A stretch of DNA of 64,000 nucleotides from Eucommia ulmoides. Its lineage: Eukaryota; Streptophyta; Magnoliopsida; Garryales; Eucommiaceae. Made by a program: the position numbers and the translations under genes. Shown here in pieces: positions 46,011-56,707 of the stretch. A model generated the notes under the pieces. That model had not been told where the DNA came from, ran no database searches, and worked only from the letters and a program-made list of their open reading frames with translations. The DNA is taken from positions 17,603,410-17,667,409 of the forward strand of contig CM028329.1 of the NCBI GenBank assembly GCA_016647705.1, written 5' to 3'. Position 1 is the stretch's first letter, and every line of letters starts with the position of its first letter.

Positions 46011-48879
46011 TGAGAAACAAGGGTGATGTGGTGAGGAACTTGAAGAGGCTTGGTTGAAAATTTGAATTTTTTGCATGGGCTCATTATGACGTTTTGCCTT
46101 TTAAGATGTCAGCTAGTCTTAAAAAGCTTACTCATGTCGTGCCAGTTGTCACAGGCACCTTCACCACGAAACACGATACAACCTCAACTGTTGGACAAGC
46201 TATAATCCCAACCATTTGAGTGACATTTATAAATGTTTGAAGGAGGTTAATTATTTATACTTCCAGGTTTCCTCTTATCTAAGCTCTTGAGCAACCCTCT
46301 AAGCAACTTTAAACTCCTGTCCCAATTACACTCACTTTTTTAAGCTTCTTACATGTGATATTTTTACTTATGAGCAATTAAAGCATGAACTCTAGTTTTT
46401 TTTCTTGGGAAGTTCTCGCCTTACGTCCTGGGCTGGAAGGCAATTCGAGGTTGAGACTCGCATTTGAGAAAACTAATCCTACCCAAAGCCCTTCTAGGGT
46501 TGTATATCAATCTGTGGAGAAAAGATAAGGGATTGCGAATAGCCCAACCACCAAGGAAGTTAACTGAGATGACCCTGAGAATACCTGAGGGAGTTCGAGA
46601 ACTACCCAGGCTTCTACAAGACGAATAGCAGCTCTGTGCCAATTAGCGTTATGGTTGGGTTTCTAGTGACCCAAGGTGTCTTGTCTTTGAGAGGTGGTTG
46701 CGGTTGTTACCTTGGTCCAAATGCTACTAGAGCATGCTAATCACCCTTAAGCTCTATTGCCACTAAAAGGTTGACAGAGACCAGGAAGTGTCAGACCATG
46801 CGAGCATTATTACTGCCAGGGTGGTGATCAAAGAGGCCTATGGCGGGGAGGGGACTGCAACTCAACAGGGTAAGTCTATTGTATCTCACAACATGGATAT
46901 CTCATCGAGGCTGAGGACCAGAGTCTAGGAAAAGGCAAGATCGTCAATGGCAACAAGAAAGAGTAGTAGAAGAAGGCAAGGACATTTGACAATCAATAGA
47001 CTGACATATGGAGGCCATATGTCTATACATTGACATCCGAGTGCCTGGTGCCCAACCAGGATGCTATGCTCACTTTGCCCAAAACATCATCCTCCTATGT
47101 CGACTACAAGTACCTGGATGAGTTGAGAAAGAACAACCTTGTCAAGGACATTTTCCTACAGAAAATTGGCATAAGTTCCCTTGACTTTTTCTTTATGAAG
47201 GGATCGGATATTAAAATTGACAGATCTACACAATGAATAAAAAAAATCATAATATAATATTCAATTTCTTGAAGTCAGATCTAACTGTATTAACATCAAA
47301 ACAAAAGCTGACAATATTAAAACATTTTTAATATGAATATTATCTCTTTAGGTGTTTCAGCCTCAAAACTGGTTATTTCATAGAAATGATCTAAGTAGGC
47401 TCTTCCAATAGCGTCTAAACACGAACAGTACGACTACTGTAGGTATGATTATCTCTTAAACGACACAAATGTCTCACCTATAACAGTATCCATATAGAGG
47501 ATCTCAGAAAGAAAAATATTCTTGGTATTTTTAAGGCAATATCTAATCTTAAGACTTTAGGATAGCTTTGATTTGTAGTAAGATTCAAATCAGTGGTGAT
47601 AACTGAAAAACATAATCTTATAGAAACTAAAATCTGAGAGATAACAAAGAGAAGAAGACCGATATTTCCTTATGAACAAAATCTATATAGTGGGCAGCCA
47701 TATAGGATCTTCCACTTTATAAATACTATCCAGGGTTCAAAATCCTAGATTGCTTCATCTTTTTTATTTGCACTTTGGCCTTTGAACTTATTAAGTTCAA
47801 CATTACTATCAATTCCTATTTCGAGGACTCTTCTAACATCAATTTTCTATTTTGTGTGACCCATTAGGTTCATACCAAAAGATGAATGGTGAAATTAATT
47901 AATTAATGATTTTATACTTTTTTTTTCTTAAGGCTTTTCCTCCGAGTGTGAGTCACGTCTACCCACATATCACAATCATGTCTAATTGGTTGGAATTGAA
48001 CTATGATAATCCCCTCAAGTATGATAAGCATATTCTATAATATCTCTATCTGTGTACCGAAAAGACTAACAAGACATTTTTAAGGCAAAATCCTAGTCTA
48101 ATAATATGTATTTGATTAATAATTTAATTCTTTGTGATACCGATTGGAATCTCTTCCCAATTATCATACTGTTCTGGCTAGAGGCTTGTGTGAATGATAC
48201 TAAATTGAATAACATGGGTCACGTCTCTTTTTTACTAAGAGTGATAGATCATTTTTTGCATACTCGTATATTCAAATGTATGTCTCATTATACCCAATGA
48301 ATACCTTTAAAGGCTCGTGGTTAGAGAATAACATTTAGTATTAGCAAAGTATAGCAACCCATACATGTAATATACAGTACCTCAAGTACAAAATTTATAG
48401 AATACAATCACACCTCAAATATCATATTTTGACTTGAGCAAAGCTATCATGTAGGATATCAAAGATGATCATGTTTGGTCTCTTACTACTCTTAGTAATT
48501 GCCCTTGCATATATTCTAGTATCTCATATTAATGGATTAAGACTTACGATTCTCAAAGAGAAAACATCATATTCAACTATTCTAGATTGTTGAAGACTCT
48601 TTTCAACAATGTAATATTGACTAAGAACAATTTAAAATATTTGGGCATCAAATGTCTTTGCTCACCTCATATTTAATCACATTAAATAATCAGACATTTC
48701 TACTCAACATTCTAGGTCTACATCTATAATGTAATTACAATAACAATACCAAGAATACGTTTTATTAATAATTGAGATTGAAATGTTTCACAAATAAAAA
48801 TCTTAAATAAAAAATTACAAGATTGAATACAAGAATTACATCCAATAATTTCCCTCTAGCACTATAGACAATTGGAATA
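46011..48879. other. Region without recognised genes
   Basis: 46011-47230 is of mixed composition with short open frames (46421-46642 minus, 47030-47236 plus) that match no family I recognise. 47237-48879 is AT-rich and may include the 3' LTR of the minus-strand copia C element. I could not define its ends. Confidence 0.4.
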
Positions 48880-49902
48880 GTATCTAATACCCATCTTTAG
48901 AAGATGCCGATCTAACTGTTGTAAGGTAATAGCCTTAGTGAGTGGATCTACTACATTGCTCGCTGTGTCTACTCTCCTAATATTGACATCATTCATCTCA
49001 ATGAGTTTACGAGTCAAATGGAAGTTCCACTCGATGTGTTTGGATTTTTTATGAGATACTGGTTCTTTTACTTAAGCTATAGTACCATTGTTGTCACAAT
49101 ACAAAAGTATCGGTGACTCAATTGTTGGAACCACTTAAAGTTTAGGAATGAACTTCTTAATCCATACATATTTCTTGGATGCATCGAAAGCGACAATGTA
49201 CTCGGCTTTAGTAGTAGAATCTGTAGTTTTAGTTTTCTTATAGCTCCTATAACTTCCCACTATTGAGGATAAATACATATCCTGAAGTTGACTTTCGATC
49301 ATCCATATTGGATTGAAAATCCGAATTAGTATAACCTTGAATCTCAATTCCCCTTCTTCGTGGACTAAAAATTTATTGTTAGTCCTTCTTAAGTACTTGA
49401 GGATAGATTTCATAGTCTTTCAGTATTCTACACTTGGATCCGCCTGATATTTGTTAGTCAATCCAACAACATAACTAATATCGGGCCTAGTACATAGCAT
49501 TACATACATAAGACTTGTAATTAAACAAGCATATGGAATAGTACTCATTATAATATTCTTTTTAAAAGAATGAGGACTCATCATTTTAGATATGTGAATT
49601 TATGTTGGACTACTAATAACCCCTTTTAGAATTTACCCTATTGAATCACTCCAGAACTTTGTTTATGTACATGGATTGGGATAAACTAAGAATCATTTTA
49701 GATCTATCTCTCTAGACCTTTATACGTAGTACATAGGACGCCTCTTCCAAATCATTCATGGAGAAAGTTTGAGAAAGCCATACTTTTGTAGTTAAGAACA
49801 TTCATACATTATTTTCGATCTGTAAAATGTCATATACGTAAACCTGAAAACAAATAGTCTTTCAATTTATTTTCTTTTATAAACATAAATCATCCATGTT
49901 TT
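48880..49902 (-). pseudogene. Copia C reverse transcriptase C-terminus and RNase H
   Basis: From the solo LTR downwards the minus strand reads in shifting frames: a YVYDILQIENNV-like palm remnant, a YVMLCTRPDISYVVGL block and ILKYLRRTNNKFLV (49135-49413 open). Then come STTKAEYIVAFDASKKYVWIKKF with the RNase H Glu, YCDNNGTIA, KSKHIEWNFHLTRK and ADPLTK-like VDPLTKA. It ends at about 48890. Multiple stops. It is continuous with 51628-53400 once the solo LTR is discounted. Confidence 0.85.
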
Positions 49903-49907
49903 GGAGA

Positions 49908-51622
49908 TAGCGCGCAAAATACGCCGCTACTTACTCTTGTAAGTATACGAGGTATAAGTTTTAGTATAGTGTGATCGTTAAGATCGGGTTATCGTATCTA
50001 CAAGGATTGTTGTCGTTACTATCGAATACCGCGTTTGTCGTGACCTAAGTTTATCTAGGCGAAAAACAAATGTATTTAATTAATTAAACTAATACTAATA
50101 TAACCTAAATTAACTACACTATTATGTTAATATGTTTTAGGGTAAAGAATTGAATAGGGATTAACGTGTTTACAAATACGTGTTCGATTCCGATTTACTC
50201 GCGTTTACGTTGTTCGACCTATTTGACAACCTCGGTACATAAACTCCACCACCACCTCTTCCGAGTGTAAGACGGGAGAATACATGACTTCGAGCCAACG
50301 ATGAAGTCCCCCTTAACGTCTTAATGACCCTAGGTCACGTGAGTCTCGCCCAGTATCATTGATTGCACACAATCCAACTCCCTCCCGGGTTATTGGATCG
50401 TCGTGTTGTATTTACCCTATCGATAATCTCCGTTCTAAAACTCCCTCGCCACCTCTTCTGAGTGTAAGACGAGGAATATAATGCAACTTCGAGCCAACGA
50501 AGAGGTCCCCCTCAACGTCTTTACAACCTTAGATAGCGTGTGTTTAGCCCCACGTCATCGATTGTCCACGATTCAAACCTCGACCGAGTTATAGAATCGT
50601 GGTGTTTGTTTACCCTAATCCGAATCCGGGGTTTTGTCAAAATCCCGTATTTTTCATTTATCAATCCAAGCATAATAAACAAACAATACGATAAATACAA
50701 TCAAACTACGAAGAACAATCACAAACGAAACACTGAAATCATCCAAACAACTTATTTATAAATATTAGGTTAATTCCTACTACAATCCATATTTAACTCG
50801 GGGCCATAGCCGCATATACAAGAAAATAATGAGCTAAATATGCTCACATACTCCTAAGATAAAGAAATAAAGAAAAACGATCGAAGAACTTAGCCTTGTC
50901 CAAAGATAAATCGCTAAGAACGCTCCACGATCGATTTGCCGTCTTCTCCACTTCGAGATGCGAGCTCCACCACTAAACTTCCTAACTCTTATAGCCTAAG
51001 GGGCTCAAAAATGCAAGAGATAGGAGAGAGATTCCGGCCAAGGGGGAGGAGATGGGGTATTTATAGCAAAAATATTTAAAAAATATCTAAAAATATCTCA
51101 AGACTGTGCAGGGCAAATCCGCCTAGGCGATGGAAATTGCGCCTAGGCAGAATTAGGTCGGTTAAATCTGATCGCCTGGGCGGTGAAGTAGGCGGTGGAC
51201 TGGAGAACATTCTGTTGGATTTTCGCCTAGGCGGTAGAATTTCTGCCTAAACGAGCGGCTGTCAGTAGCCCATTTGCGTCCTCTGCTGGATTTCTGCCTA
51301 AGCGGTAGAATTTCTGCTCAGGCGGTCGTCCGTCAGTAACATTTTTCCCTTCTCTGCATTTTCACTGCTTAAGCGGTGGTCTGGACGCTTAAGCGGTGGG
51401 CTTGTTTCATCTTTTAGCCTCCGAGCTTATTTATCCACTGTAACTTCGAACCGCTTTGGTTCGATCTCATCGTTTTAGCTCCAGTTTCCTATCTCTTTGC
51501 CTCACACACTTGAGTTATACAAAAAGTATGAAAACTAATTAAAACATAATAAAAATAACTATAAACATATTTGAAAACTAACAAATTCAGATTGGAAATA
51601 GATAGGTTTTTCACACCTATCA
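49908..51622 (-). repeat. Solo Athila-family LTR with perfect target duplication, 1715 bp
   Basis: Runs from TAGCGCGC (TG changed to TA) to ACACCTATCA, flanked by GGAGA on both sides (49903-49907 and 51623-51627). The layout matches the LTR at 7243-8676, including the subrepeats (50250-50640), the CGCCTAGGCGG palindrome cluster (51115-51410) and the inverted tip GATAGG/CCTATC. No PBS, gag or pol is attached, so it is a product of LTR-LTR recombination. It sits inside the RT gene of copia C. Confidence 0.85.
51115..51410. repeat. Cluster of CGCCTAGGCGG-type palindromes in the solo LTR
   Basis: About ten copies of GCCTAGGCGGTGGA / CGCCTRRGCGGTAGAAT-like sites occur in about 300 bases, at the same LTR position as the CACCGC/GCGGTG cluster at 8265-8500. 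Confidence 0.8.
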
Positions 51623-51627
51623 GGAGA

Positions 51628-52100
51628 TAACTAAACAATTTGAATGTCTCATCAAAATTGATGTTCCCGCTTCTAAAAGCTTCCTTAAGTCTATAAATGG
51701 ACTTTTGCAACTTACAACCCCTTCTGGCTTTCACACTTGGCTACAAACACCTGTAGTTGACACATGTAAATCTCTTCATTTATGTTCCCATTGAGGAAAG
51801 CCGTCTTTACATCCATCTTCTAGATTTCATAGTTGTGGTATACAACTATAGCCAATAAAATCATAATATAATCTAACATGGTGACTGACAAAAAAGGTCT
51901 CTTCATAGTTAACTCCTTGATGTTGAGTAAATCCCTTCAGTGTTGCATTTAAAACATTCACTTTACTATGTAAGTCTCGCTTTCTCTTAAAGATCCATTT
52001 ACACCCAATGGTAATGATTCTCTCAGGTGGATCCACAAGTGTCCAGACTCTATTAGTGTACATAGAGTCTATTTGAAATTTCATCGCTCTTCACCTCTTC
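51628..52100 (-). pseudogene. Copia C reverse transcriptase N-terminus
   Basis: The minus strand reads SMYTNRVWTLVDPPERI, GCKWIFKRKRD and KGFTQHQGVNYEETF (52084-51880). After a frameshift it continues with GCKLQKSIYRLKEAFRSGNINFDETFKLF up to the solo LTR. These are the canonical fingers and palm blocks of copia RT. Confidence 0.85.
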
Positions 52101-52399
52101 TAACTATCCATGTTTGACATTGCCTCCTCATAGTTAGAGGGATCATTACCTCCTACGAGAAGTAGCTTCTATCTATCCTTCTGTCCAAGATATCCCAGAT
52201 ATCTATAAGGATGAGCAAATGTTCTATTAGATCTACAAGGAATTTATGTATTGTACGTATTCGACGTAATCGGTTCTACATTTGTAGTTTGCTTAACTTG
52301 CTTGGTGTCCAATACCTTAGTCGAGTCTTATATTTTGCGCAGTGCTGAATTCTTGGAGAAATGATTCCTCTAAAAATTTAATATTTCTAGCAATAAATA

Positions 52400-53400
52400 C
52401 TCTTTGTTCCTCTGGGTGATAGAAGAAGAATCCAACGGTCTCCCTAGGATATCCAACAAACCTACAAATGTGAGTAGATTCCTACTTGTCTGCTTCAAGT
52501 CTTTTGACATGAGCCCGACATCTCAAAATCTTAACATATTTAAGATTCGACTTCCATCCTATGCACATCTCACGCGGTATAACTAGCACAAACTTAGTTG
52601 GAACGTTATTTAACAAATGAGTTGCGATCAATAAGACATATCTTACAAATAAAATGGGTAAATCAATGCGACTCATCATTGATCTGACCATATCTTATAA
52701 TATTAACATATTTAACAAACCTACAAATGTGAGTAGATTCCAACTTGTCTGCTTTAAGTCTTTTGACATAAGCTTGACATCTCAAAATCTTAACATATTT
52801 AACATTCGACTTCCATCCTATGCACATCTCATGCGGTATAACTAGCACAAACTTAGTTGGAACGTTATTTAACAAATGAGTTGCGGTCAATAAGACATAT
52901 CCTACAAATAAAATGGGCAAATCAATGCGACTCATCATCGATCTGACCATATCTAATAAGGTTCAATTTATCATTTCTGATACACTATTTAATTATGGAG
53001 AAGTTAACTGGGAAAGTATGCCATTGAGTCTGAGATAGTCCATAAACTTTGAAGATAAGTACTCACCACCTCAATCTGATCGGAGTGCCTTAGCACTTTT
53101 CCCACTTTATTCATCTACTTTATTTATAAATATTTTAAACATTTCAAAGGCATCAGACTTGCATCTCATAAGATACACAAAACCATGCCTAGATTGATTG
53201 TTGATTAAGTTAATGAAGTACAAAAATCCACCTCGACCTGAGGAGTTCATGGGACCACACACATTAGTATGTACCAGAGTCAGTATTTCAGCAGTCCGTT
53301 CCCAATGTCCAACAAAGGTTAACTTGGTCATATTTCCTAGGAAACAAGTTGGTAATTAATTTAAGCCAAATGGGCCCAAGAACCCATCCTTAACCATCTT
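52400..53400 (-). pseudogene. Copia C integrase with an internal duplication
   Basis: The core at 53331-53107 reads TKLTFVGHWERTAEIL, VHTNVCGPMNSSGRGGF and FVYLMRCKSDAF. The C-terminal part is present twice (52950-52714 and 52713-52455), with IDLPILFVGYVLLTATHLLNNVP, GWKSN.KYVKILRC and HVKRL.ADK blocks. The intact family has only one copy. Frameshifts and stops separate core and C-terminus. The upstream gag region is replaced by an Athila-like LTR at 53428. Confidence 0.85.
52455..52957 (-). repeat. 259-bp tandem duplication in copia C integrase
   Basis: Two copies start at 52455 and 52714, each opening AACAAACCTACAAATGTGAG and ending near GATCTGACCATATCT. They differ at roughly a dozen positions. 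The junction copy carries an extra AACATATTT stretch. Confidence 0.9.
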
Positions 53401-53427
53401 GTTGATTTTTTTTCTCACAAATATGAC

Positions 53428-54650
53428 TGATAAATTGATTTTTATTAATTTATCTCCTAAGTTATTTTGTGGTTTTTGTGCAATTTACTTGTGATTTTTT
53501 TATGCTTTTTAACTTTATTTATGTAGGTGAGGTGAATTGAGTTGAATTGGTTGAAAACCAAAGCCTTTAGAAGGAATCAAGAATCAACAGGTGCGCTCCA
53601 ACACACTCCCGGACACCACCCTAATTGATCTGTGCTGTAGAGAAAGAATGGCACGATGTATCGCGCCTCCCAAACACCACACTAACTGATCCGTGCTATA
53701 GCGGAAGAATGGCACATTGCAGCATACTTCCCAGACCAAAGCTTCTGTCTGATTTGTGCGGCAGTGGAAGAAAGGCGTGCTGCAGCGTGCCTCCCAAGTT
53801 TCCCTAATACAAGTTGCGGCGCTAAAGCACCCAAAAAGAGGGATCCAACGCCCATGCTCGTGGAGGGGATCATTTTTAGCTGAAATTATTGATGTTTTGA
53901 AGGGATATAAAAGGATCTTCGGCTGGGAATGAAGGGGAGCTTTTGGGAGACAACTTTTGCAAATACCAAGGAGATAGATTGAAGATTTGGATGCTAGTTT
54001 GAGGATCGGAGCCTTGCTTGAAGATTAAAGATTCTTGGAGCTTCTCCGACTCTTGTTTTTCCATCTTCTCTACTCTTTTACTTCTTGTGAATGATAAACT
54101 TGAGATTTCTGATTGTTGATTATTTGTGAATCATGGGTTTATGTTTGGATTTATTTATTGTTATTTTGATGGATGATATGAACATGCTTAGCTAGATCTT
54201 TATATCTAGGGGGATTTAAATAGATTTCTATGAACTATGCTTTGAGACTTTAAGATCTTTTTAATTGAATTTCTTGTTTCAATCATTTGTGTTTCTTTAT
54301 GCTTATTCGCTAATTTATACAAAAGATAAATTGGATATCATAGATGTGTGAGATTAGGCACTCGAGAGAGGTAATTTTGCACATTGAGACCAAAGAAACA
54401 CAGCTTGGAGTATATTAGTTCGAGAGGCTAGTATATGCATAATACGCTCATAACTTATTCAATATCCTAAAATCAAGTGTCCTGTAGGGATTTGGGAAAC
54501 ACTTAGATCTAAGATATCAATATGAGGCTCATAGGTTTAATAGTGCAATCCTAGTAAGGTTTGGCTCCCAAATATTCAAAATTCCGACATCCTAAGGGAA
54601 CATCCATCGTTAGTTGGTGATCCGAGCAAGGTGAATTTTGAAACCGATCC
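53428..54650 (+). repeat. Athila-like LTR, + orientation, right border uncertain
   Basis: Opens TGATAAATTG with a tip inverted repeat (GATAAATT / AATTTATC), the same design as the TGATAGG tip of the other Athila LTRs. It carries a 61-63-bp tandem repeat (53590-53810), a GGATATAAAAGG TATA-like box at 53901, and a leader-like region after it. I cannot place the 3' edge or find a matching 5-bp duplication of ATGAC, so it may be truncated. Confidence 0.5.
53627..53810 (+). repeat. 61-63-bp tandem repeat, about three units
   Basis: Units open GATYTGTGCYGTAG.GGAAGAATGGCAC (53627, 53688, 53751) and end in a GC.TCCCAA block. They hold GCTGCAGCGTGCC-type palindromes. Confidence 0.75.
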
Positions 54651-55057
54651 GAGCGGATGAACTGCGCAACCTAGAACCTACTATCCACCTCTATCTAGTC
54701 CTACAGGGTTTCAAAACCAACCCTAGCCAGTGGATCGCATGGTTTGGCTTATACTATCGACCTCTTTCAAGGTTTATGATTTGGGACACACATCGATGTA
54801 ATGCAATTTATGCTCATGCGTTGGAAGAGTGTGTAAAAGAAAATTGCCTGAAATAGGAGACTAAAATATGTGCAAAGAAATATGAGGAAAGAAAGGTAAT
54901 AAAAATATGTATCACAAAAGAAAAAGAAAACCCAACACACACACCTCCCTATTTACAAGTAAGAAAAGAAAAGACAACGAAGCAAAATATAACATTCGAA
55001 TTTTAGATTACTTGGACCTACTTGGATATTATACGCTCAACCCTCTTAAAATAATTT
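54651..55057. other. Unassigned sequence
   Basis: No gene or clear repeat terminus is seen. A 72-residue + frame at 54638-54856 matches nothing I recognise. It may be internal retroelement DNA. Confidence 0.4.
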
Positions 55058-55687
55058 GTCAGAGGAGTCATCAGTTGACGCACTGGATTTTTAAGAAATA
55101 GATTTAAAAGAAAAGAAAATAGTTTTTCCAAATGAAGAGAAAAGGGAGAATTTTTAAAGTGTCGATTTTCTTAAAAAAACTTCAGCCATTATTTTAAAAG
55201 ACGGAGTCACCACCTATAATTGAGATTAGATGGTATGTTAGGTTACCGAATTTTTAGTAAACAAATTTTAAAAAAAGGATTAAGTAATATTTTGACAGGC
55301 CAAGAAAAATTCATGACATCGATGCTCGTGCCTTAGAGAGATTCATGACAATAATATATACAGAAAGTTGTAAATAAAGTAAAATGCGGTATTTAAATGA
55401 CAGAAATTTAAAGCAGGAATATAATGCAATAACTTAAAGAAAGTAAACATACTTATATACTTATGCAAAAAGGAAAAAAAGGAAAAAAAAAATTATTATT
55501 TTATCTTTTATTGCTATTTTTTTTTTTTTTAATTTTTTTTATTATGTTTCTCTTCTTTTTTTTTTTTTCTAAGGGAAAATACATTAACCAACAAAATAAA
55601 ATAAAATTTTGAACTTTAATTTGATTTAAAATTATTTAAACACCACTAGGCTCAACTCACTAAAATTCTCCAGTGGAGTCGCCAGTT
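55058..55687 (-). repeat. Ogre/Tat-type PBS and LTR remnant, copy 1
   Basis: At 55058-55075 the minus strand has a degraded GTCAACTGATGACTCC PBS junction. It is followed on the + strand by LTR-like sequence with GGAGTCACCACCTATAATTGAG and GGTTACCGAATTTTTAG blocks. The right end (55650-55687) contains copy 2's internal side, TCCAGTGGAGTCGCCAG. Confidence 0.5.
55666..55685 (-). other. Primer binding site, Ogre/Tat type
   Basis: The minus strand reads TGGCGACTCCACTGGAGA, close to the TGGCGACTCYGCTGGGGA PBS known from Ogre-type Tat elements, directly next to the LTR end CGTGTCAA. Confidence 0.65.
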
Positions 55688-56707
55688 GACACGCCCCAGA
55701 TTTCGCCCGTTAATCACAACGCCGATCGAGTGTCAATATTATAATTCGAAATTCTATTTATTTTTTAAAATAGCTTATCCTATAGAAAATACTTTTGGAT
55801 AAGCCTTTTTTTTTCAACAATTTTAGAAAAACAAGTTCAAGAGTTTTTTTAGGCGTTGGTTTTGCACTAATTTACTTTAGCTGAAGTTTTACGAAAAATT
55901 TGGAATCACCACCTAGCATTGGTTTTGAAATGGTGTGCTAAGTCACCGAGTTTTAATGAAGAAAAGGAATAAAATAAAGAGAAAAGAAAATAGTTTTGAA
56001 AAGGCTCAAATTTGACTAAAAAATATCTTAACCAGAGTATTCATTAGGTTCGGAGGTTGATTATGCTCGGAGAAGCGGTTAGGCACCCTAAAATACCCTT
56101 TCACTCAATATCTAAGTATTTCAAATTAAAGGAGTCCAAATATATTTGATTTAGTTGATTAACATGATCTTTTTCCCTTAATTTAGTTTATTACGATGTT
56201 TTCATTATGATAGGATACTAACAATGCAAGATAAAATGAAATATATAAATTAAGGCAAGCATTAAATGTGAAAAAATGTCACCCTTTAAAACCACCTATC
56301 GATTATGAAAGAACCGACAAGCTTTGATCGTGTGGGAGGAAAGGTTTTCTTTTTCTTTTTCTTTTATTTACTTTTTTTTTTTTAGTTTAAGTTATGATGG
56401 TAAACTTTATGTTTTAAAATAAAATAAAAAATTAAAAAAAAAAAAAAAGAATGGAAAAAATAAAGTTCAAACATTTTTATATATTTATGAGAAAAGAAGT
56501 TTTCCTTTATATTAAAAAAAAAAAAAAAAAATAGGACTAAGAAAACATTTTGTTTTTTATTGATGACAAAAATAATTTTAAAAAAATAAATATTTTTGAA
56601 AAATATTTTGGAGAAGAAAAGGGAATCTTTATTTATAAAAAAAAAATGATTAAGAAAAATTTAATTTTTAAATATACATTTTTACTTTTAATGTAAAGCA
56701 AAAGCTT
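55688..56707 (-). repeat. Ogre/Tat-type LTR, copy 2, truncated by copia B
   Basis: Starts TGACACGCCCCAG on the + strand beside the PBS. It shares GGAATCACCACCTAGCATTGG and GTGTGCTAAGTCACCGAGTTTT with copy 1 at the same spacing (about 613 bp apart). The rest is A/T-rich with long A and T runs (55520-55570, 56360-56660). The copia B LTR cuts it at 56707/56708. Confidence 0.55.

Noticed and set aside
47030..47236. 68-residue + strand frame (YVDYKYLDELRK block)
   Set aside because: Could be retroelement gag debris, but no diagnostic motif is present. Not called as a gene.
54638..54856. 72-residue + strand frame
   Set aside because: Random-length frame in retroelement-derived DNA; no similarity that I can name.
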